7,056 nt of DNA from the NCBI GenBank assembly GCA_945631445.1, contig CALZCR010000084.1:1-7056 (forward strand). Reading direction: 5' to 3'. This document shows, piece by piece, positions 1 through 4,276 of this stretch. Under the pieces are notes generated by a model that worked only from the letters and a program-made list of their open reading frames with translations, had not been told where the DNA came from and made no database searches. This DNA comes from an uncultured Corynebacterium sp. (GTDB lineage Bacteria > Actinomycetota > Actinomycetes > Mycobacteriales > Mycobacteriaceae). Made by a program: the position numbers and the translations under genes. The number at the start of each line of letters is the position of its first letter. Position 1 is the first letter of the stretch.

Positions 1-1
1 C

Positions 2-1033
2 GGGCCGATCTACTTGTTCAAAAACAACGTGGACTCGGTGGGCAATTCTTATGGTTGCCACGAGAACTACCTGATCGGCCGCAGCATGGTGCTCAAGACG
101 CTGGGCAAGCAATTGCTGCCGTTTTTGATCACCCGCCAGTTGACCAGCGGCGCAGGCATGCTCAGCCCCACGGACGGTTTCCTCGTCTCGCAACGCGCGG
201 ATCAGGTGTGGGAGGGCATCTCGTCGGCGACGACTCGCTCGCGCCCGGTGATCAACACCCGCGACGAACCGCACGGCGACTCCAAGAAGTACCGCCGCAT
301 GCACGTGATCGTCGGCGACTCCAACATGTCGGAGCCGACGTTCATGCTCAAGGTCGGCTCCACCTTGCTGGTGCTGGAGATGCTGGAGGCCGGGTTGAAA
401 CTGCCCGATCTGGAGCTGCAGAATTCCATCCTGGATCTGCGCGCCATCGCGCGGGATCGGACCGGGCGTCTGCCGCTGCAGCTGAAAAACGGCGGCACCG
501 TCACGGCCCTGGAAGTCCAGGAGATCTTCTACGAGCACGCCCTGCAGTGGTGTAGCGAACGTCCTGACGAGGGCGTCTCGCGGGAGGATTTGGAGCGAGT
601 CTTAGATCTGTGGGGCCGGACCTTGACGGCGATCCGCGCGCAGGATTATGCGGCGGTGGACACCGAAATCGACTGGATGATCAAGCTGAAGCTGCTGCGC
701 CGCTACGCGGACAAACTCGGCGAGGATCATCCCAAGCTCGCTCAGGTCGACTTGGCCTATCACGACATCCGCCCGGACCGGGGCGTGTTCCACCTGCTTA
801 CCCGCAAGGGGCTGGCGGCAACCGTCGGCGTCGAGCCGGAGATGACCGCCCCGGCGACCACCCGCGCCGCGCTGCGCGGCAAGTTCTTGGCGGCCGCAGA
901 AGAGACCGGCACGCCCGTCACCGTGGACTGGACCCACCTGAAGATCAACGGGGCCGAGTCCGTCGAGCTGCTGGATCCGTTCAGCACCGTCGATGAGCGC
1001 GTGGACGAGTTGATCGCGGGGATGGCGCGGTAG
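2..1033 (+). CDS. pafA: Pup--protein ligase PafA, 5'-truncated by window edge
   Basis: PafA joins the C-terminal glutamate of the small modifier Pup to lysines of target proteins using ATP (pupylation). It belongs to the glutamine-synthetase-like carboxylate-amine ligase fold. The frame is already open at base 2 (codons for GPIYLFKNN), so the true start lies upstream; the TTG at 14 is internal. About 343 residues are present, against roughly 450-480 for the family, so about 100 N-terminal residues are missing, including the part of the active site that binds ATP-Mg and carries the catalytic aspartate. Family signatures seen are NNVDSVGNSYGCHENYL (about 20-73), SATTRSRPVINTRDEPH (224-274), GDSNMSE (314-334), the DTEIDW segment near 660 and the LDPFSTVDERV end near 970. 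The TAG stop is at 1031-1033. Dop, the deamidase/depupylase paralogue, is the main alternative, but the C-terminal half and the downstream pafB-pafC favour PafA. In corynebacteria pupylation operates without a 20S proteasome; this window cannot test that. Confidence 0.95.
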   Translation, partial: GPIYLFKNNVDSVGNSYGCHENYLIGRSMVLKTLGKQLLPFLITRQLTSGAGMLSPTDGFLVSQRADQVWEGISSATTRSRPVINTRDEPHGDSKKYRRMHVIVGDSNMSEPTFMLKVGSTLLVLEMLEAGLKLPDLELQNSILDLRAIARDRTGRLPLQLKNGGTVTALEVQEIFYEHALQWCSERPDEGVSREDLERVLDLWGRTLTAIRAQDYAAVDTEIDWMIKLKLLRRYADKLGEDHPKLAQVDLAYHDIRPDRGVFHLLTRKGLAATVGVEPEMTAPATTRAALRGKFLAAAEETGTPVTVDWTHLKINGAESVELLDPFSTVDERVDELIAGMAR

Positions 1034-1035
1034 AG

Positions 1036-1947
1036 GTGTCCACGTCGGTGCAGCGCCTGACCAACCTGGCTTTCGCCCTGCTCGGGGCAGGGCAGGTGCG
1101 CACCCCTGACTGGATCCGCCGCCACGTCGACGGGTATCCGCCGGGGCAGTCGCAGGAGGCGTTTCGGCGGATGCTGGGCCGGGACGTCCAGACGTTGCGG
1201 CGGGCGGGGGTGCCGGTGGTCCAGACCGACGGCTACGGCATCGTCCAGGACGACTACGAGCTGCCGGAGGTCACTTTCACCCCGGAAGAGGCGACGGTGC
1301 TGGGGCTGGCAGGGGAGATGGGCCAAGCCGGGGAGCTAGGCCTGTTCGGTCGTTCCGGGTGGACGAAGATCGCCGCCGCCGGGGCGGACCGGGATTTGTC
1401 GGAGGCGCCCGTCTACACCGCCGACACCGACCTCAACCGCATTCCCGCGGCGTCGCTGACCGCGGTGCTGACCTGTGTGCGCGCCCAGAAGCGGATGCGC
1501 TTCGACTACCAGGCGGTGCCCACCAAGGAGCGGGTCCGGCGCACGATGGATCCGTGGGGAGTGGTGGTGCTCAACAGCCGCGTCTACGTAGTCGGCTGGG
1601 ACGTCGACCGGCAGAATCCGCGGAGTTTCCGGATGCTGCGCATCAGCGACGTCAAGGCCTCCCATGAGCCGCCCACGCACATGGAGGCGACGGCCCCGCT
1701 GCAGGACATCGTCGCCGCCGGGTTGAAGCAGGGGCGGGAATACGTCGACGCGGTGGTGCGGGTGCCGCACGGCATGGCGAAGGAACTCGTCGACGCCGGC
1801 GAGCGCGACCAGGACCTGGTGCGCATGAGCCAGGTGGATCAGGACTGGCTGGTGCGCACCGCCGCGGGCTATGCCCCGGAGGTCGAGGTCATTGAGCCCG
1901 CCGACGTGCGCGCCCTGATCGGCGACCTGCTCAAGGAGGCGCTGTGA
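1036..1947 (+). CDS. pafB: WYL-domain transcription regulator PafB
   Basis: This is the first half of the PafBC regulator pair. In mycobacteria PafB and PafC act together to activate DNA-damage-response genes independently of LexA/RecA; here the role is inferred by homology and position. It has 303 residues, somewhat shorter than mycobacterial PafB. Residues 1-75 form an N-terminal winged-helix-like DNA-binding region (SVQRLTNLAFALL, then a TPDWIRRHV helix and EAFRRMLGRDVQTLRRAGVPV). Residues about 140-210 form the WYL domain, with DPWGVVVLNSRVYVVGWD and RSFRMLRISDV. The W-Y-L tripeptide is degenerate, reading V-Y-V at 183-185. The C-terminal part is the family's WCX-like extension. The GTG start at 1036 lies 2 nt after the pafA stop and gives the expected MSTSVQRLTNL beginning. 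The ribosome-binding site is weak (GGGG at 1018-1021, or AGAGG touching the start), so translation probably depends on ribosomes finishing pafA. The stop codon overlaps the pafC start. Confidence 0.93.
   Translation: MSTSVQRLTNLAFALLGAGQVRTPDWIRRHVDGYPPGQSQEAFRRMLGRDVQTLRRAGVPVVQTDGYGIVQDDYELPEVTFTPEEATVLGLAGEMGQAGELGLFGRSGWTKIAAAGADRDLSEAPVYTADTDLNRIPAASLTAVLTCVRAQKRMRFDYQAVPTKERVRRTMDPWGVVVLNSRVYVVGWDVDRQNPRSFRMLRISDVKASHEPPTHMEATAPLQDIVAAGLKQGREYVDAVVRVPHGMAKELVDAGERDQDLVRMSQVDQDWLVRTAAGYAPEVEVIEPADVRALIGDLLKEAL
1933..1939 (+). promoter_or_regulatory. Ribosome-binding site of pafC
   Basis: AAGGAGG lies in the last codons of pafB, with 4 nt between it and the GTG at 1944. It is a near-perfect anti-Shine-Dalgarno match and supports the GTG start of pafC overlapping the pafB stop. 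It is much stronger than anything in front of pafB. Confidence 0.7.
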
Positions 1948-2927
1948 ACGACGATAGCCCGGAGAAGCTCTCTGATTTAGTGCGGGCGCTGAACCTCATC
2001 CCGTATTTCCAGTCGCATCCGGGGCGCACGTTGTTTGAGGCCGCCCGGGACTTGGGACGCGAACCGCAGGAGCTGATGGGGGATCTGGCCCGGCTGCACT
2101 GCACCGGGGTGGGCGCTCGTCCCGAAGAGTTGATCGATCTGACCTACAGCTACACCAACGTGCAGATCCGGGAGGATCAGGGCGTGGGACGGGTGTTGCG
2201 CTTGACCCCGACGGAGGCGGGCACCCTGCTGCTGACGTTGGAGGCGCTGGAAGCCACCCCAGGGTTGATCGACGCGTCCGCGGTGGAGTCGGCGGCGGCG
2301 AAGCTGCGCGCGATCATGGACGACAAGGCCGCGGCCGTCTACGACACGATCTCGGAGGTCGACCCGGAGGAATCCGCGGTCCAGCAGATAGTCGCCGAGG
2401 CGCTGCAGCGGCGGCGGCGCCTGCGGCTGACGTATTTCTCCGCCTCGTCGAACATCTCCACCACACGCGTCGTCGACCCGGCCAAAGTCATCGTGCGCGA
2501 CGGGGAGCCGTATGTGATCGCCTGGGAACACGGCAGCGGACACCGCACCTTCCGGCTGGACCGGATGACCGGGGTGGAGCTGCTTGACGACGCCGCCGAT
2601 CCGCACTCCGAGGAGTTGGGCGGAAAGGAAGGGTTCGGGTTCACCCACACCGCGGAGTTGCTCATTCGCGCGGATGCGACGTGGCTGGCGGAGTACCACG
2701 ACATCACGTTGGGCCAGGATCGTGGCGACGGGTGGGTGCAGGCCGTCATGCCTTATGGTTCCCGGCAGTGGCTGCGGCGTTTTGCGATCGCCCAAGGCGA
2801 CCGGTTGACGGTGGTGCGACCAAGCTCACTTGCGCAAGAAGTCGCTGAACGCGCAGAAGCCGGTCTCAGGGGCTATGATGAGCCGACACGTTCGGGTAGG
2901 ATTGCCCTGAATACTGAAGAAAGGTGA
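1944..2927 (+). CDS. pafC: WYL-domain transcription regulator PafC
   Basis: This is the partner of PafB, 327 residues long. In mycobacteria the two proteins form a heterodimeric (in some species fused) transcription activator of DNA-repair genes; the same role is inferred here. Residues 1-85 hold a helix-turn-helix-like region (LSDLVRALNLIPYFQSHPGRTLFEAARDLG). Residues about 88-110 (LTPTEAGTLLLTLEALE) are typical of the family linker. The WYL domain lies at about 145-215, with RLRLTYFSASSN, VDPAKVIVRDGEPYVIAWE and RTFRLDRM; the W-Y-L tripeptide reads P-Y-V at 189-191, and the RTFRLDR motif (201-207) is intact. The C-terminal extension covers about 230-305. The GTG start at 1944 shares GTGA with the pafB stop, so the pair is probably translationally coupled and made in similar amounts. 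The last 17 or so residues, from YDEP onward, look unconserved and overlap promoter-like sequence for tatA. Confidence 0.93.
   Translation: MNDDSPEKLSDLVRALNLIPYFQSHPGRTLFEAARDLGREPQELMGDLARLHCTGVGARPEELIDLTYSYTNVQIREDQGVGRVLRLTPTEAGTLLLTLEALEATPGLIDASAVESAAAKLRAIMDDKAAAVYDTISEVDPEESAVQQIVAEALQRRRRLRLTYFSASSNISTTRVVDPAKVIVRDGEPYVIAWEHGSGHRTFRLDRMTGVELLDDAADPHSEELGGKEGFGFTHTAELLIRADATWLAEYHDITLGQDRGDGWVQAVMPYGSRQWLRRFAIAQGDRLTVVRPSSLAQEVAERAEAGLRGYDEPTRSGRIALNTEER
2874..2902 (+). promoter_or_regulatory. Candidate tatA promoter inside the pafC 3' end (two -10 boxes)
   Basis: Two -10-like hexamers lie in the last codons of pafC: TATGAT at 2874-2879, in the context GGC-TATGAT-G that resembles the corynebacterial extended -10, and TAGGAT at 2897-2902 after GGG. 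Predicted start points near 2886 and 2909 would leave leaders of about 52 and 29 nt before the tatA ATG, both containing its ribosome-binding site. No convincing -35 hexamer is seen at 16-18 nt spacing for either box, which is common in this group. The call is inferred from motif and position only. Confidence 0.45.
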
Positions 2928-2928
2928 G
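2920..2928 (+). promoter_or_regulatory. Ribosome-binding site of tatA
   Basis: AAAGGTGAG spans the pafC stop codon, with a 9-nt spacer to the ATG at 2938. This fixes the tatA start and places its ribosome entry on the pafC terminus, so readthrough from pafC could also feed tatA. Confidence 0.6.
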
Positions 2929-2937
2929 TACCTCCGG

Positions 2938-3237
2938 ATGAATATTGGGCCCGCGCAAATTCTCATCATCATTTTGGTGATTGTGCTGCTCTTTGGAGCT
3001 CGTAAATTGCCTGAACTCGCCCGTTCCGTGGGTCGTTCCATGCGCATCTTCAAGTCTGAGGTCAAGGAGATGAAGGAAGAGGACGCAGGCTCCACGGCGG
3101 CGTCCGCCACCCAGCCCACCGACGAGGATTTCTGGAACTCCCCGGAAAACCAACCCCGTCAGATTCCGCCGCAGCAGCCCAACCCGCAGCAGTCGCCGGC
3201 GCAGCATTACCAGCAGCCGAACCAGCAGAACCAGTGA
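2938..3237 (+). CDS. tatA: Sec-independent (twin-arginine) translocase subunit TatA
   Basis: TatA is the small membrane protein that oligomerises to let folded proteins with twin-arginine signal peptides cross the cytoplasmic membrane, working with TatC. It has 99 residues in the standard layout. A short N-terminus is followed by one membrane helix at about 4-20 with a polar Gln at position 7, then the FG hinge at 19-20 and the KLPE turn at 23-26. An amphipathic helix follows to about residue 47 (ARSVGRSMRIFKSEVKEMKEE). From about 65 to the end the tail is disordered and dominated by Gln, Pro and Asn (QIPPQQPNPQQSPAQHYQQ), similar to corynebacterial TatA tails. The ATG is well placed after AAAGGTGAG and gives the canonical MNIGPAQIL start. 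tatC follows after 37 nt. TatB is the alternative, but the FG-x-KLPE hinge, short amphipathic helix and adjacency to tatC favour TatA. Confidence 0.95.
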   Translation: MNIGPAQILIIILVIVLLFGARKLPELARSVGRSMRIFKSEVKEMKEEDAGSTAASATQPTDEDFWNSPENQPRQIPPQQPNPQQSPAQHYQQPNQQNQ

Positions 3238-3242
3238 CGGTA

Positions 3243-3259
3243 TCCCTGCCCCGCAGGGA
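3243..3259 (+). repeat. Perfect 7-bp inverted repeat between tatA and tatC
   Basis: TCCCTGC (3243-3249), a CCC loop, then GCAGGGA (3253-3259) would form a compact GC-rich hairpin in the transcript, 5 nt after the tatA stop. No T-run follows; the sequence continues AAGGGTAG, so it is unlikely to be a full terminator. Its 3' edge touches the tatC ribosome-binding site (3259-3264). It could act as a partial terminator, an mRNA 3'-end stabiliser for tatA, or a brake on tatC translation. The structure is seen in the sequence; the role is inferred. Confidence 0.55.
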
Positions 3260-3264
3260 AAGGG
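3259..3264 (+). promoter_or_regulatory. Ribosome-binding site of tatC
   Basis: AAAGGG lies 10 nt before the ATG at 3275. Its first base is also the last base of the hairpin stem, so the hairpin may limit ribosome access. It supports the 3275 start over the internal ATG at 3344. Confidence 0.5.
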
Positions 3265-3274
3265 TAGTTGTTGA

Positions 3275-4255
3275 ATGAGTAATGCAATCAGCCGTGTGTG
3301 GCGCAAGCGTGCCCCGAAGCGGACGAAGAACCGCACCGGCGACATGTCCTTGGTGGAGCACCTGCAGGAACTGCGCAAGCGTCTGATCATTGCGGTGGTG
3401 GCGTTTATCCTGGCCACCACCATCGGCTTTGTGTGGTATCAGTGGGCGCCTGCGGGAGTGATGACGCTCGGGGAAATCATCCGCGGGCCGTACTGTTCGT
3501 TGCCGCCGGAGACCCGGGCGGATTTCACCCCGGGAGACGAGTGCCGGTTGTTGGCCACCAGTCCCATCGAGATGCTGATGTTGCGTCTGAAAGTCGCGGC
3601 GGTGGCTGGCTTGGTGCTGTCTTCGCCGGTGTGGCTGTACCAGATTTGGGCGTTTGTCACCCCGGGGCTGTACAAGACGGAGCGCCGCTGGACGTTGTCC
3701 TTTGTCGGCGTCGCCGTCTTGTTGTTCGTCTCCGGCGCGCTGCTGGCTTATCTCATCGTCGATCGGGGCCTGGAGTTTCTGGTCACCATCGGCGGGGAGA
3801 CGCAGGTGGCCGCGCTGACCGGTGAGTCCTACTTCAATTTCCTTTTGGCGCTGATCGTCATCTTCGGCGTCAGCTTCGAAGTGCCGCTGTTTATCGTCAT
3901 GCTCAACGTCGTCGATGTGCTGCGGTACCAGGACCTGAAGGAAAAGCGCCGCGTCATCATCTTGCTGGTGTTCGTGTTTTCCGCGCTGCTGACCCCCAGC
4001 GGCGACGCCTACTCGATGCTGGTGTTGGCCTTTGCGGTGGGGATTTTGGTGGAGCTGGCCATCCAGTTCTGTCGCATCAACGACAAGCGCCGCGGCATCG
4101 TCGGCGGTGCCGCCTTGGCTGATCTCGACGACGAGCAGGCCTCCGAGCTGGAGTACACCCCGGAGCCGGTGGAGCCGGCGACCTCGGTGCAGGAGCCGAA
4201 GTCGTCGCCGCGCCGAAACACCGCGGAAACGGATTACTTCGACGACGTGCTCTAG
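3275..4255 (+). CDS. tatC: Sec-independent (twin-arginine) translocase subunit TatC
   Basis: TatC is the polytopic membrane core of the Tat translocase that recognises twin-arginine signal peptides and recruits TatA. It has 326 residues, longer than E. coli TatC (about 258) because of a basic N-terminal extension of about 25 residues and an acidic, Pro/Glu-rich C-terminal tail (about 280-326). Signatures seen are HLQELRKRL (29-37, cytoplasmic signal-peptide-binding site), SSPVWLYQIWAFVTPGLYKTE (about 116-136), FEVPL (201-205) and LLTPSGD (238-244). Six membrane segments fit at about 36-56, 104-128, 141-165, 187-213, 226-240 and 246-264. The first outside loop contains two cysteines (C74, C90). 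The ATG at 3275 is chosen because the N-terminal basic extension before MSLVEHL is also present in mycobacterial TatC, and because it has a ribosome-binding site. It is probably co-expressed with tatA, at a lower level if the intervening hairpin attenuates. Confidence 0.97.
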   Translation: MSNAISRVWRKRAPKRTKNRTGDMSLVEHLQELRKRLIIAVVAFILATTIGFVWYQWAPAGVMTLGEIIRGPYCSLPPETRADFTPGDECRLLATSPIEMLMLRLKVAAVAGLVLSSPVWLYQIWAFVTPGLYKTERRWTLSFVGVAVLLFVSGALLAYLIVDRGLEFLVTIGGETQVAALTGESYFNFLLALIVIFGVSFEVPLFIVMLNVVDVLRYQDLKEKRRVIILLVFVFSALLTPSGDAYSMLVLAFAVGILVELAIQFCRINDKRRGIVGGAALADLDDEQASELEYTPEPVEPATSVQEPKSSPRRNTAETDYFDDVL

Positions 4256-4264
4256 GGCTATGAG

Positions 4265-4276
4265 TACCCTGGGGGC
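4265..4276 (+). promoter_or_regulatory. Candidate leaderless promoter of helY
   Basis: TACCCT (4265-4270) fits the actinobacterial -10 pattern TANNNT and sits exactly 6 nt before the ATG at 4277. With the usual 6-7 nt from -10 to transcription start, the transcript would begin at or next to the A of ATG, making a leaderless mRNA. A TATGAG box overlaps just upstream (4259-4264). There is no well-spaced ribosome-binding site; GGGGG ends 1 nt before the ATG. No clear -35 is seen. This is motif-based inference. Confidence 0.45.

Noticed and set aside
14..16. TTG as the start of pafA
   Set aside because: The frame is open to the left edge, and the residues before it (GPIY) continue the conserved PafA segment, so the gene begins outside the window.
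1977..2795. Minus-strand open frame (about 272 residues) antisense to pafC
   Set aside because: Composition is typical of a shadow frame, there is no family resemblance, and it lies entirely within pafC.
2924..2941. Five-codon GTG reading frame overlapping the pafC stop and the tatA start, a possible leader peptide
   Set aside because: GTG and TGA are frequent by chance here, the GTG is part of the tatA ribosome-binding site, and nothing else supports its translation.
3344..3346. Internal ATG as alternative tatC start
   Set aside because: It would remove the basic N-terminal extension that is also present in mycobacterial TatC, and it lacks a ribosome-binding site as good as that of 3275.
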